From Piezodorus guildinii (taxonomy: Eukaryota > Arthropoda > Insecta > Hemiptera > Pentatomidae), in assembly GCA_023052935.1 (NCBI GenBank), contig CM041298.1, positions 57,468,217 to 57,532,216 on the forward strand: DNA of 64,000 nt. Reading direction: 5' to 3'. The position numbers and the translations under genes were made by a program. The notes under the pieces were generated by a model, which saw only the letters and a program-made list of their open reading frames with translations, searched no databases and was not told the origin of the DNA. How positions within the stretch are numbered: position 1 is the stretch's first letter; each line of letters opens with the position of its first letter. Below, in pieces: positions 34,256-45,840 of this stretch.

Positions 34256-34844
34256 ATAAAATCCTGTATAAATAAAAAAAATGGTAATGGCTTCTATGCC
34301 AAAGGTCACGGGTTCAAAGCCGTAGGTGGTCCTAGGATTTTTTCAAAATTAAAGTAAAAATCCTTAGTTTTGCCGTCCTTCGGAGGGGATGTAAATAGGT
34401 GGTTCCGAGCTTCTGTGATGTCAGGTATTCGTTAAAGATCCCTATCCTAACTAGATCTAGATCATGAAAAGCGATAAAACTAACACATGTTTCTATTGAA
34501 ATTCAAAATAATTAATTCTTTAACAAATTTATATCTATCTTTGAATTTATTTGTTTTAATTTTATTTTTAACAACGGAGGTTAGTGAAAGTCGTATGTTG
34601 CGCGCACCAGAATTTTAACTATTCTTATTAAGTCATATAAAATCCTGTATCAATAAAAACAATGGAAATGGCTTCTATGCCAAAGGTCACGGGTTCAAAG
34701 CCGTAGGTGGTCCTAGGATTTTTTTAAATTAAAGTAAAAATCCCTAGTTATGCCGTCCTTCGGAGGGGATGTAAATAGGTGGTTCCGAACTTGTGTGATG
34801 TCAGGTACTCGTTAAAGATCCCTATCCTAACTAGATCTAGATAG
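34081..34844. repeat. 382-bp tandem duplication (family-A end plus SINE-1)
   Basis: Unit 1 (34081-34462) and unit 2 (34463-34844) are nearly identical. Each contains the 5' end of a family-A copy (minus) followed by AACTATTCTTATTAAG and the first two-thirds of a SINE-1. The break falls inside the SINE at CTAGATCTAG. High identity indicates a recent unequal-exchange event. Confidence 0.9.
34284..34460 (+). mobile_element. SINE-1, partial (duplicated, lacks 3' end)
   Basis: The head contains GGTCACGGGTTCAAAGCC. The body continues to CCCTATCCTAACTAGATC and then jumps to family-A sequence at the duplication junction, so the 3' third is absent. The head has lost the A-box region. Confidence 0.8.
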
Positions 34845-34914
34845 GCAAAATTTAGCACTCCCACTGTAGCATCGTCCGATTAGCCACAGTAGCATTAAGT
34901 GACGTTAAATAAAC
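34665..34914 (+). mobile_element. SINE-1 copy
   Basis: Same head as the duplicated partner (GGTCACGGGTTCAAAGCC). It then continues past the duplication junction with GATAGGCAAAATTTAGC, ACTCCCACTGTAGCATCGTC, CGATTAGCCACAGTAGC and GTGACGTTAAATAAACAA. The A box is missing, so it was probably inserted 5'-truncated. Confidence 0.85.
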
Positions 34915-35072
34915 AATCACCGAGGCGTCTGAAAAGAAGATGGTCTCGAGACTACTAAAGAATGCTGCCAAAGGGCAGTTTCCCTTCATGTATTTTATCA
35001 TTAATGAGCCTATTTACTTGTTGTATTATAATATACAGTTGTAGGTGTCAATAAAATATATATTGAAAAAAA
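34915..35072 (+). repeat. Jockey-like LINE 3' UTR fragment
   Basis: Shares CCGAGG..T..AAAAGAAGATGG and ATATACAGTTGTA..TCAATAAAATATA with the 3' UTR of the jockey-like copy at 27205-27785, and ends in an A-run. No coding segment is present. It directly abuts the SINE-1 tail. Confidence 0.7.
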
Positions 35073-35159
35073 AAACTAACAATGGTAATAGTGCTTTGAG
35101 TCTTCATAAGAGTCGTCGAAAGATATTTAGAGAATATAAAAGTAAAATTTACTTAAAAC

Positions 35160-36236
35160 AAATGAAAAAAATCTGGAGCGCACAACACATGACTTTTACT
35201 TACCATTATTGTTTAAATAAATTTAAGAGCTTTAACATAAAGTCAATGTTTAAAGACATTAAAAGAATTACATTCAGTTTTGTTGAAGACATGTTTTAGA
35301 TTAAATTATAAAATTTGAACTTACCAAACCACATAAGTTTATGACCTATTCGTCAATTAATATTACATTCCATAACTTTGCATATAAGATGACATTTTTT
35401 CCTAAACTCTTTAGCTTTCAAACGGCATATTATGCATCTAAATTACTATTCTTATGTTTCTAAAAATATATATTTGATCTTTACGCCTTTAGTTGGTTAT
35501 CAAATTCTTTCATTCTGATAGGGTTAATTTTTCGAACTTACAGAATTAAAGGTACTTCAGAGGACGAAAAAAAAAATAGCATTTGGACTCAGAGGACCAA
35601 GAAACATCTATTTCGGGTGAAATACATTTCCATTTGAAATACATTTGATTTACAACGATATATTATACGTCTATATTATTATTCTTCTGCTCGAAAAAAA
35701 TACCTTAAAAAATATGTTTTTTCTTTTCTACATTTGCTTATCTAATTCTTTCATCTTGTACATTCACTTCTTTTTTATCAGCTTTAACAAAATGAAACGT
35801 AATCTACACAATTACAGGTACTTTAGAGGAAAATTTTTATAAATATCGGTATTTATTCGTGCCATGCTATATCATCAATCAGAATAAAAGCTATGTAATC
35901 TTAAAGCCCATTACATTTTACATCGTGTTAATCAAAATCGTCAGAGGAAATCTTAAATACAATGTATCTGAGGGTTCACTGATTCAGATGAAAAAAAAAA
36001 ATACTGTAACATCTCGGGCGTAAGTAAGGCTTTAAGGTTTTGAATATGAAATTTCAGTTTCGTTCGACTTTTTGTTTTAGTGCTGGGCTTACTACACATG
36101 GATGGATCTTTTTGCGCGACTTGGTTATTTGGACCCAGGAGACTCTAAAATGGGTATTTACGTTGGAAACTAGAATTAGAAATTATTCATAAACACAATA
36201 CGTTTCCTTCATATATAGGTATGTGGAAGTAAAAAT
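35160..36236 (+). repeat. Family-A repeat with internal duplication
   Basis: Begins AATCTGGAGCGCACAACACATG, ACTTTTACTTACC. The middle block (a family ACGGCATATTATGCATC or ACGATATATTATACGTC version, then CTTTAGTTGG-type sequence) appears twice, at about 35400 and 35645. It ends with TATATAGGTATGTGGAAGTAAAAA, giving a copy of about 1.08 kb. No gene is present. Confidence 0.8.
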
Positions 36237-37639
36237 ATTATGCAAATAAAAACCATTAGGATATTATTTAATTAAATTCAATTTTTGGGTAAAATGTTCA
36301 TTTAATTAATATCATTTTCTTAGGTGTTGTTTAGAGTTTAAGTGATCTTAGCTTCATTGTAGGATTTTTAAATATGTATAAATTGTAAAAACATGTAGCT
36401 AATAGTTTTATGATGTTACGTACATGAAAATATGTCCGTATTAATCGATCTTAAAAAACAATTATTGTTATTTATTCATTTGTTAATTGGTGACTTTCCA
36501 AGAGATTATTGTCTTTCCCTAACCCGATTTAATTAGTTCTCGCAGACTTTAAAACTCGTCAGTATTAGTATCGCTAAGCTGATACACCTTAGCGCAAATG
36601 TTCCTATCGAATAAAGTGGCGAATATTGAATAAACCTATAATATGATAACGCATATTGATTAAACGAAAATTTAAAAATTTCCTTACAAGATGCATTATC
36701 TGGTGTTCATAAATTGAACTAAAATTCTTCGGTTTCACACACACTATCTTAGAATATATTTAAATTGGAAATTGACAGCACTCGATGAGTTCTTATGTAT
36801 TGAGTACTTGTGTTTTGAGTATTCATGCAGCATTAATTTGTTTTTCGAGTATAATAGTACTCCAGTTTTATATTTAGTTTCGAAAAGTACTCAGCCAAAT
36901 ACGAATCGTACATTGATGGATTGGAGGTGATATATTTGATCACATTAATTTAGAAAATCACTCACTACCTTTTTTTATAAGGCCTAAACAACTTGGATCA
37001 TTTTTGATTCCTTGTGCACATTATCAATCCGCCTATCCTTCGGCAAACTTAATTTATCTCTGACTTGTTTTAGGGAGAAATTCTAAAGGTACAATTTGGT
37101 AATCGGTTTTGTAATTAATACAACGACGATGATATAAATATTATAAAAGCTGAGCTGTAACTTGTAATTGCAGTGTAGAAGGGGTAACGTGACGTTGTCA
37201 ATTGACTCTAATTCTGCCGAACGTGACGGGGACATAAAAAGCCAGCGAATTGAAGCAAGGCCTTGGCTGTAATAAGTGGTTCGTTATAGTTATATCAGCG
37301 CACAGATCCTCTGCATATACCACCTCGTATCTAGGTATCTGTATCTATCTTTATAGATAGGTAGTTATCTCGGATAGATATGTACATTAACGGCCTTCAT
37401 GCAATATTTTAATCTTATATATCTAATGTATAAGTTAATATAGAAGAAAAATAGCTTCAAGCCTCCTTCGTATCCTCGCCATCGTGGACAAGGAGAAAAT
37501 CCGAAATTGGTCCCACCGATTTTGATGACATTTTTTTTAGGTAAAACTGGACATCATTAGACCCGGCAAAATATTAGAACCAACGCTCTCCAGAAGTCCC
37601 ATAAACAAATGAGAAAGTATGCGCGCGTACAACACATTT
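36237..37639. other. Unassigned, mostly AT-rich; possible core promoter near 37230
   Basis: No frame or repeat is recognised. At 37225-37240 GGGACATAAAAAGCC, with GC-richer flanks to 37320, resembles a TATA-type core promoter. No downstream coding exon is seen, so this is only a suggestion. Confidence 0.3.
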
Positions 37640-37952
37640 TATTTAATATCTGTGGTTCTATTGAAAGTAGAAAAATCTGGTCAGCGCAACACACGACTTT
37701 CACTTACCTCCATTTTTAGAATCGATTAAAAAATTTTCAAATTCAGTAAAAGATAAAAATGTTTGAAACCATTAAATAATTAATTAAATGGAATTTATAT
37801 AGAAACATGTGTTTTATTAAAAATCCATTATATTATTATCTAAAATAATCAGTTAGTTTTATCTTCTTTTCATCACTCTCTATTAACTTTTAAAAGCTTA
37901 TGTATGAGATAATATTTTTTCTAAATCTTTAGCTTTTCAACGGTATATTTTA
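37640..37952 (+). repeat. Family-A repeat, left part (split by CR1-like LINE)
   Basis: From TCTGGTCAGCGCAACACACG, ACTTTCACTTACCTCC through to CTTTAGCTTTTCAACGGTATAT, where the LINE tail starts. The collinear remainder of the same family resumes at 45841. Confidence 0.9.
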
Positions 37953-38159
37953 AATAAATAAATAAGTTCTTTATTATTCTGGGATATGTCCCTTTAGAAC
38001 AAATATACAAAATGTACAAAAAAAAGGGCTTTAGAGTCTTAGAGTAAATTAATTAAATATAAACAAGTTAATAATTAATGGTATAAAATATACATATTTA
38101 AATGAGATGAAAAAAAAAATATATAAAAAAATAAATAAATAAAAAGCTTATTTAGAATT

Positions 38160-40987
38160 CTATTGAGCCTGGATGTGCAATAAGTGATCAAATATGCGGG
38201 ATTTGAAGGTAGAAAGAGAATTGGAGTGACGGATGGAGGAAGGGATAGAATTCCATAGGATGGAGGATCGAATGAGAAAGGATCTGTCGAAATGTGCAGT
38301 TCTGTGGGCCGTACTGTATAAATCCGAAGGCCTGGAGCGTGTAGAACGGGAATGGACAGAGGATTTGAACTGTAGGAGGTCAAAAATATATGATGGACGG
38401 CGGGATTGGATAATTTGGTAAAGGAATGACGCAAGGAAATACTTGCGACGATTGGAAGGGTTAAGCCACTTCAACTCTCCATAAAGTTGGGATACAGAGG
38501 TGTCTCTAGGGACCCCGAAGATGAAGCGAACAAAGGAATCGATTAAGCGTTTTATTTTTACCTCGAGATCCCCAGACACACCACCATATACCGTACAGCA
38601 ATAGTCGAAGTGGGGGAATATTAGGGAGGTAACGAGGAGTATTCGGGTTTCAAGCGGAAATAGGTGACGGAGGGAATACAGTCGCTTTAAGGTTGAAAGG
38701 GTACGTCGAGAGATTTCTGAAATATGATTTTTGAAGGATAGACATTGATCGAAGGTTACTCCCAGATTTCGGACAGTAGGGTGGAACTTTATAGGATTAC
38801 TATTGAGGAACAAGGTTGGAATATGAGGAACGGTTTTCAGAAGGTGAGGGGATCCTATTACAATTGCTTTTGTTTTTTCAACATTTAATTTTAACTTATT
38901 CACTTCAGCCCAGTGGCTTATTTGATTTATGTCCTCTTGTAATTTTTTTGTAGCTAGTAATAGGTCGGAAGGTGGGAAGGAGAGGTATATTTGGAAATCA
39001 TCAGCATAGAGGTGGTATTTAGAGTGATTGATATGGAGAGGGAGGTCATTAATGTAGATAGCGAATAGGGTAGGAGATAGAGACGATCCCTGAGGGACAC
39101 CACAGGATAGAGGTAGGGTACTGGAAGGAGGTTGATCTGGCACTACTACATACTGAGAACGATCGGAGAGAAAGATTGAAACCAGCGTAAAGCACTGTTG
39201 GATACTGGAAGATTTTGGAGTTTGTTAAGAAGGATACTATGGTCAACCGTGTCAAACGCCTTTGAGAAATCTAAGAGGATGAGTATAGTTAATTTTTGAT
39301 AATCAATGGCATTTTGGAGGTCTTGTGTTATTTTAAGGAGAGCGGATTGGGTAGAATAACCAGGTCGAAACCCGGATTGGAGAGGACTAAGGAGAGAGTT
39401 TTCTTCAAGGAAATATGATAGTTGGGTTTGTACAAGGCGTTCGAGCGGTTTTGATAGGTTGGAGAGAATAGAGATAGGACGGAAATCTTGCGGTGAGGCA
39501 GGATTCGGAACTTTATTTAGTGGTCGGACGAGGGCGGTTTTCCAGGAAGAAGGAAAAGTGGAATTTTGCAGAGAGAAATTATAAATATGATATAATGCCG
39601 GTATGAGAGATGAGAGACTGGATTTTATTAGTTTTACTGGAATATTGTCCGGTCCATAGTCGTTAGTACGGGATTTTAAGATTGCATTGAGTAGTTCGTC
39701 GTAGGACACGTGAGAAAAGAAGAAACTGTTGGGATTGAAGCTTCGGTAAGTAATGTCAGGAGCTGTCGAGGAATCAGAAGCAAAGGATATGAAATGGTTA
39801 TTGAGTTCGTCAGGCGTGATTTGGAAAGAACTGGGGTTATTGGGTTCGGGAAATGACAATTTTCTAAGGATTTTCCATTTGGATTTATTATCAGGAGCAT
39901 CGGAAAGGACAGAATGGATATGGAGGGATTTAGCACGTCGCACTGCGCATTGGGTTTCATTACGGAGCTTCTTGAAAGACACATAGTCTTCTTGCAAACG
40001 GGTGCGTCGAAATTTGCGTCTCGCCGCTTCCCTTCTCTTCATCATATCCTTTATCTCGGGGGTGAGCCAAGGCGCAGTGGGACGGCGTAAGATTCTGGTT
40101 TTCAGGGGAGCGTGGATGTCTAGTATGGATCGTAGGTTTGAGGTAAGAGTGGAGACCATAGGATCAATGGAGTTGTCGGAGTATATTGTGTCCCAGTGGA
40201 TTGAGTCCAGATCATGTTGAAGAGATTCGTAGGAAAGAAGGTTTAAATTTCGATATGATATGATTCTTGGGTTGTAGGATTTGACAGGTAGATCATAAGT
40301 AATATGGATAAGGTCGTGTGATGATAAGAAAGGAACGGGGTGCTGCGATGAGGAAATAATTTTTACAGGAGAGTCAGAAATATGTAGGTCTAACCAGGTA
40401 TCAGTATACTGAGAATGATGAGTAGGATGATAAGGAACGAGGTACAGATTGAGGGAGTATATTAAATCGGTGAGGAAGGATTTGTCGCTGGACTCAGATA
40501 ACATGTTAGTATTAAAATCACCAGAGATAATTATATTATTATATGCTGAGACCAGTTGGACAAGGGAGGATTGGAAGAGGTCATCAAATGGAACACGAGG
40601 AGGTCGGTAGACAACGGCGTATAACAAGTGTGAGGAGATGGTTGAAATTTCAACAAACATGTATTCTATGTGAGGAAGGGGATTAGGAGGGGACTTCAGT
40701 AGGATTTTGGCTTTCAGGCTATCGTGAATATACAGCCCGACTCCACCTCCCGTGCGATCAGGTCTGTCATGTCGTAGGAAACAGTAGTTTAGAAGGGAAA
40801 CCTGAGAGGAAGGGATAAATGGTTTTAACCATGTTTCGGAGACGGCTACTATATGATAAAAGTTGTCAAGGAAATATTTTTGGAATTCATCATAGTGGGC
40901 TAAGAGGGATTGTGCGTTTATGTGACAGGAAGTTAGGATATTAGTCATAATGGGAGGATTGAGAAGAGGAAAAACTGAAAAAAACAT
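38160..40987 (-). pseudogene. CR1-like LINE ORF2, one frameshift
   Basis: An endonuclease and reverse transcriptase polyprotein of about 940 residues in two frames: 40987-39146 (613 codons) and 39143 or upstream to 38160 (about 327 codons). A single-base loss near 39186, after residues ALRWFQSF, breaks the frame. Upstream part: endonuclease with HINAQSL (residues 22-28), SETWL (50-54), GDFNTN (156-161) and a terminal SSHDLI motif (about 222-227), then RT fingers (FRPISILSNLSKPLERLV) and motif A (LLDFSKAFDTVDH). Downstream part: motif B CGVPQGSSLSPTLF, motif C YADDFQIY and the C-terminal LWNSIPSSIRHSNSLSTFKS region. All RT motifs survive, so the copy decayed recently. Clade by motif resemblance is CR1/jockey group. 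Confidence 0.88.
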
Positions 40988-41353
40988 TAGGACTGAAGGA
41001 TAGGATATAACAATTTTTCGTCCAGCACTCTATTTTGGATCGAAATAAAATACATATAAAAATAACAGAAATATGATTAAATAAATACCAAAATAAAAAT
41101 AAAAACTCAAATAAAAATTCCACGATAGTAGAAAGAAGAAATAAATCACATAAAAATAATTTAAGAAACTGTTAAATGAAAAAACAAAACAATGTGGTAC
41201 AGAGAAGCTGTCCTTTTTTCACTTCTATGACAATGGAATCTAATAAAATATAATAATATGTAAAAATGAGATTCGGTAAAAATAAAAATATATATCTTTA
41301 ATACAAAGTGAGTAAATAAAAAAAAAAAAAAATCTTCAATGTCTTCTAGATAA

Positions 41354-41417
<64 letters not shown>

Positions 41418-42280
41418 AACTAAATTGGTATTTACTAACAATATTAGAAAATGAAAATATGATAAACTATAAAATAAAAGATTAAAATATTTACTATATA
41501 AATAAATAAATAAAGTTAAAAAAAATTCTTCATTATAGGTCGAAATAAAATAGATATGAAAATAACATAAATATGCTGAGGTAAATACCAGAATAAAAAA
41601 TATAAAAAATCGATAATACAGAGAAAATAAATGGAACAAATACAATTTAAAGAACTAGTAAATGAAAAAACAAAACAAGATTGAATATGGTACAGATAAG
41701 ACGTTTTAGTTTCATTTCTATGATAATCACAACTGATAAAATATAATAATAGATAATGAGGTTTGGTCAAAATAAAAATAGATATCTCTAATATAAAGTG
41801 AGTAAATAAAACATCTTCCATGTAAGAGAATAAAGTGTTTTCTATTTCAAAAATGAAAATAAAAATGAAGCCTCTCAAAAAATAAAATAATATGTAAATG
41901 AAAAGACATTCTTCTGTATACAAAAAATATGATACATACATAAATAATTAGGAAATAAAAAAAATAAAAAAAATGATAAAACTATTAAATAAGAAAGTAA
42001 AATATTTACAATATAAATAAAGATAGAAAAATCTTCATTATAGCTAATTAATAAGTCTATTGCATAAAAAATAAAATATCCATCATATGCAGAAGGAAAT
42101 AAGAAAATAAATAAATTCTTAACTGTGTAACTAAATAAATTTTCCTCTGGTTGAAGTGAGAAAAAATGAAAATTTTAACTTAAAGTTTTGGAAAAAAATA
42201 AATTATATGCAGATAAAATACTTAGATAACCATAGTTAAAAAAAGATAATGTAAATAAAATATAACTGTAACTACATTGT

Positions 42281-42282
<2 letters not shown>
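40988..42282 (-). repeat. AT-rich spacer of LINE: diverged ~490-bp tandem repeats
   Basis: Blocks recur in order with an offset of about 490 bp: GGTCGAAATAAAATA.ATATGAAAATAAC, AATACCA.AATAAAAA, TAGTAAATGAAAAAACAAAACAA and AAGTGAGTAAATAAAA (for example 41040 and 41536, 41170 and 41655). A partial third unit follows to 42100. The minus-strand frames (41346-41645 and 41516-41941) are hydrophobic by composition and their similarity to each other reflects the repeat. They are not credible proteins. (AT)n lies at 41360-41413. Confidence 0.7.
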
Positions 42283-42345
<63 letters not shown>

Positions 42346-44176
42346 CCAGATCCCCTATTAACAATATGAAATTTAATTATTAATTTATGTAGTTAAATAT
42401 CTTGTACTGTAACTATGTTACATTTTAAGATTGTGTAAGGGTGTTATGTTACTGTGTTGTTTACAAAATAGATTAGATTGAAATTAGATTAGAGCTGATG
42501 GGGCTCACCCATTTTTCGTGTTCATGAAAGACTTATGACTAACTTATTACTAACTTAACTAACTTATTTATAACTAAAGTCCTAATCAAAACTATCATTT
42601 ATTTATGTGGTGTTTTGCCATCGTATTGGAGCTGGTGCTGGAGTCATCGTGTTGAATAGTGGGTTAGTTAATGTTTTTAAAGAATCAAAAAATTTAACAT
42701 GGCGTTGCCTAATGTAATCTGAAATTGTTGGTATTTCTAAAATTTCGTGGAGGAGATCGGCTTTCACCTTTTTCATTGAGGTCGAACGGGTCATTCTTCG
42801 GAGCATTGTATTTTGAAATCGCTGAAGGTGTTTCAGTGTGCCTTCAGTTAGGTGCGTAAACAATGGCGCGCCATACATCAGTGCAGGACGTAATATGCCT
42901 TTATAGACTAACAGTTTAAGCCTTAGTGAGAGCGCTGGAGAGGTTAGAAGGTGATGAAGTCGGTATGATTTGGTTCTAACCAACCTTGTTTTATTATACA
43001 CATGAGCAGAGAGCTTCATATGGCGATCCATCTTGATACCAAGGTATACAATAGCGTGAGAGGGTCGCTGAACTGTGCCGCCGACTCGAAAAACTTTTGG
43101 TAGTCTAGATTTTTTACCTTTTTGGATAGAGAACACTATACAGTCCGTTTTTGATGGATTCACTCTGATGTTCAACTGCTCTAATTTCCGAACAATGGTT
43201 TGACAAACCGATTCAGCCTGAGTAAGAGCTTGAGTTGGATTCATACTGGAACTGTAGACGGCTATATCATCCGCGAATGCGGCTATTGTAGCGGTTTTAT
43301 AGTTATGGCCTATTATGTCTGCAGTATATATATTGAACAAGACGGGAGATAAAACTGCACCCTGAGGAACACCGCAAGTAAGGAGAACAGTGCGAGAATG
43401 TTCTTCGTGAACTCGGACTGATAGGGTTCGAGTTTCCAGGAAAGATGCAATGGTATTATAGAGTTGTTCTGGGCACTCAAGATCCGCTAGCTTCTGGCAA
43501 AGGATGTAATGAGATACGGAATCGAATGCCTTCGAGCAATCTATAGATATCATAGCAGTTGCATTGTTCTTATTAAAATTGTTGCATATCTCATATTGCA
43601 ATTTCATTAAGTGATGTTCAGTGCTAAGTTGTGCTTGAAAACCTGTTTGTTCAAACGGAATGACGGAATTTTCTTCACAAAAGTTTCTTAAGTAATTAAG
43701 AATTATCTTCTCAAATATTTTTCCGAGGTGGGGCAATAAACTGATAGGTCTATAGTGGTCTGGGTCATCACCTGTTTTTGCCGGTTTCAACAATGGAGAA
43801 AGTATGGCATGTTTCCATTGTACCGGAAAATATCGGAGCCGAAGACATGCATTGTAAAGGTTTGTTAAATGCACAATTCCTTTCCGGGGAAGTTGCTTAA
43901 GCAAGATGGTTTGCACTCCATCATGCCCTGGTGCACGGTTGCCATTTGTTCTCCGAATAATTGCTTTTAATTTTTTAGGGCTAATGAACATAAAGTTTAT
44001 GTCCTTGGCCATTTTTTGAGGGGTAGGTTCTGTGCCTGTCCTAGCTTCTATATCCCTTCGGTAGTGGCCCGCTAATACTTCGGCTTGTTCAAAAGATGTT
44101 AGAAGGCGGTCCTTGTCGTGTAGCCGAATCGTTGAAGATTTTCTTGTTGCCGTTTTTGTTAGTTTCTACATTGTAA
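42272..44176 (-). mobile_element. 5'-truncated jockey-like LINE with poly(A) and 11-bp TSD
   Basis: The element spans 42283-44165 on the minus strand. It is flanked by exact direct repeats CTACATTGTAA (42272-42282 and 44166-44176) and ends in a poly(A) of about 63 bases (42283-42345 read as T on plus). It retains most of the reverse transcriptase and a roughly 250-bp 3' UTR. The 5' end is cut within ORF2. The intact duplication and long pure tail indicate a recent insertion, later than the surrounding CR1-like LINE. Confidence 0.93.
42603..44158 (-). CDS. Jockey-like reverse transcriptase (5'-truncated)
   Basis: The open frame runs from the truncation point (about 44158) to the stop at 42603. 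The first ATG (44012) leaves 469 codons, and about 48 further in-frame codons upstream (including SFEQAEVLAGHYRRD) show that the true protein began earlier. Numbered from that Met: RT fingers HYRPISLLPHLGKIFE (86-101), motif A ISIDCSKAFDSV (155-166), motif B CGVPQGAVLSPVLF (213-226), motif C FADD (246-249), then YLGIKMD and a C-terminal YGAPLF region. FADD replaces the usual YADD, a known variant in this group. There are no stops or frameshifts, but the endonuclease and promoter are absent, so the copy is dead on arrival. Confidence 0.9.
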
Positions 44177-44494
44177 ATAAAAAATAATCCAATTTAAAAA
44201 ATAAGTGGCATTTGCATTTTGTGAGGAAAAATGAAAATGTTGACTTAAAGTTTTAGAAAAAAATAAGTTACATGGAAATAAAACACTTAGATTGCGGTAG
44301 CGATAGATAAAAAAGAATAGTGTAAATAAATTATAGCTATGATAACACTGTAAATAAAAAATAATCCAAATTAAAAAATAAATGGCACTTATACCTTTTA
44401 GACAGATTAGAGCAAAATTAAAAAAAAATAAGATATCTTTTTTAAAAAAATAAAATAAAATTAATACAATATTGTAGTGACTGGGAATCATGAA
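44177..44494 (-). repeat. Spacer of CR1-like LINE, ~176-bp repeats
   Basis: TGTAAATAAAAAATAATCCAA followed by TTAAAAAATAA.TGGCA occurs at 44172 and again at 44348. The segment GACTTAAAGTTTTAGAAAAAA here also matches 42175-42200 on the other side of the jockey insertion. This confirms that both flanks are one repeat array interrupted by the insertion. It is not coding. Confidence 0.75.
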
Positions 44495-45412
44495 TCAAAT
44501 AAAAATGTCTAAGTCAGATGGTTTATTTACCATTACCGCCGGGTAACCATCGGACTTCCTACACCTGACGCGCCCGCCACTAAACCATACATATTTTATC
44601 TTGGACGACACCTTTTTCTGCCGGGCCAGCCAGTAAAGATGTCTATTAGTGGGTGTCATCGCCTCGCTGAGGTAGATAGAATGGCTATTATTTCCTTCCC
44701 AACCCAGGTGGCGCTTAGAAAGGTCCCTTTTAATTCTTCTATTTCGAATTAAATCGTCCTTTACCGCTTGCCGGACGAATCGAGCGATGATGGTCCCCGC
44801 GGCTCCCGCTTCCTTGGGCTTGAGGCGTACAGCGTGGTCCAGATCTTCCGGGCCCAGCTTCACGCCCAGAGCTGCGCCGACGCCGACTATGGTGCCAGCC
44901 ACGGTCTCACCTGGCCTCTCCGGGATCCCTCTGATCTCAATTGTATTTTTTAATTGAATTTGCTCTGAGATATTTAACCTGTCTTCTAAAACGGAGATTC
45001 TTTCTTTTAATAAATTATTTTCCAATGATAACTTCTCCGCTAAGGCTTTTTGTTCTTCAAGGAGGCTTTCGATTTTTTGAAGCTTCTCCATGTTTTCGAA
45101 CGAGAGTTCGGACTGTTTTTCAAGGGTTTGTTTAATGTCTTTTAAATCGTCGATCCCTTGAAGCCGAGTCTTCATCTCTCTAACCTCCTCGGTGAGCGTC
45201 ATTAATAGGTTAATCATGGTAGCGGGCTCGTGGGCCGACGTTGGTCGCGAAGTCGTTTCACAGTCGAGGCAAACCCACTTTTTATAAGCCTCTGGATCAG
45301 TGGCATCTAATTTGACACACTTTATATGGAAAATATTTTGACAAACAGGGCAGATCAACTTCGCCTTCTCGTCTCTTCTGACAGATTTGGAGCAAATTTT
45401 ACAGTTAGCCAT
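44495..45412 (-). CDS. LINE ORF1 protein: PHD-type finger, coiled coil, FP-like domain
   Basis: 305 intact codons from the ATG at 45412. The N-terminus has a cross-brace zinc-finger pattern (C4, C7, C21, C24, H29, C32, C48, C51) like a PHD finger. Residues about 65-152 are rich in heptad leucine and charged residues (KLQKIESLLEEQKALAEKLS), a likely trimerising coiled coil. Residues about 155-300 (NTIEIRGIPE, RRIKRDLSKR, YLSEAMTPTNRHLYWLAR) match the nucleic-acid-binding domain shared by many insect LINE ORF1 proteins and named after the baculovirus FP protein. Its likely role is coating LINE RNA and chaperoning target-primed reverse transcription. It lies upstream of ORF2 in the same orientation, separated by the repeat spacer. 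It has no damage, in contrast to ORF2. Confidence 0.88.
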   Translation of the reverse strand: MANCKICSKSVRRDEKAKLICPVCQNIFHIKCVKLDATDPEAYKKWVCLDCETTSRPTSAHEPATMINLLMTLTEEVREMKTRLQGIDDLKDIKQTLEKQSELSFENMEKLQKIESLLEEQKALAEKLSLENNLLKERISVLEDRLNISEQIQLKNTIEIRGIPERPGETVAGTIVGVGAALGVKLGPEDLDHAVRLKPKEAGAAGTIIARFVRQAVKDDLIRNRRIKRDLSKRHLGWEGNNSHSIYLSEAMTPTNRHLYWLARQKKVSSKIKYVWFSGGRVRCRKSDGYPAVMVNKPSDLDIFI

Positions 45413-45420
45413 TTCTTCTA

Positions 45421-45422
45421 TT

Positions 45423-45489
<67 letters not shown>

Positions 45490-45840
45490 TATATTTTAAT
45501 GTATTTAAATTGAACTGTGAGAGAAAACGGCAACAATAATACGAAATGTTATAGCGTGTTTATTTGGAGAGAAGCAGGATTAGACTTCGTAGATAAGCTA
45601 TCCCCACCGCTACCACTCAACGGCACTGACTATATGAAGTTATAATTTTCGTGTAGTTTATAAAGTTTATTAATGATGCCAACGATTTTTTATAACTATA
45701 TAAGCACTATATAATTAACTGTTGAGAATTATCGATTTGAAAAGTTGAAAATTAGAAGTGTTCTATTGAAATATAACAAATGTTACCAGATAAGACGGAG
45801 AGCTCCTTACACCACAACAAATACTCTAAGACTCCAATAA
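45421..45840 (-). other. CR1-like LINE 5' region with (AT)n
   Basis: The (AT)n tract at 45427-45484 begins just upstream of the ORF1 start. The rest to 45840 is presumed 5' UTR, bounded only by where family-A sequence resumes. No promoter motif was identified. Confidence 0.5.

Larger units (their letters stand above)
37953..45840 (-). mobile_element. CR1-like LINE (about 6 kb) carrying a nested jockey insertion
   Basis: One minus-strand unit is inferred because a family-A repeat is collinearly interrupted at its two ends (37952 and 45841). Imperfect 9-bp direct repeats (TATATTTTA at 37944, TATATTATA at 45841) flank it. In transcription order it has a 5' UTR with (AT)n, ORF1 (45412 to 44495), an AT-rich spacer built of tandem repeats, ORF2 (40987 to 38160), and a 3' UTR ending CCCAGAATAATAAAGAAC with a (TTTA)n tail. 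The spacer is interrupted by a jockey-like element. Without that insertion the unit is about 6.0 kb. It could instead be two adjacent elements, but the split flank argues for one. Confidence 0.75.

Noticed and set aside
37225..37320. TATA-type core promoter
   Set aside because: A CATAAAAAG motif with GC-richer flank is not enough in AT-rich DNA. No downstream exon is visible.
41346..41941. Hydrophobic minus-strand frames
   Set aside because: They are produced by AT-rich tandem repeat spacer sequence and an (AT)n tract. There is no domain or conserved start.
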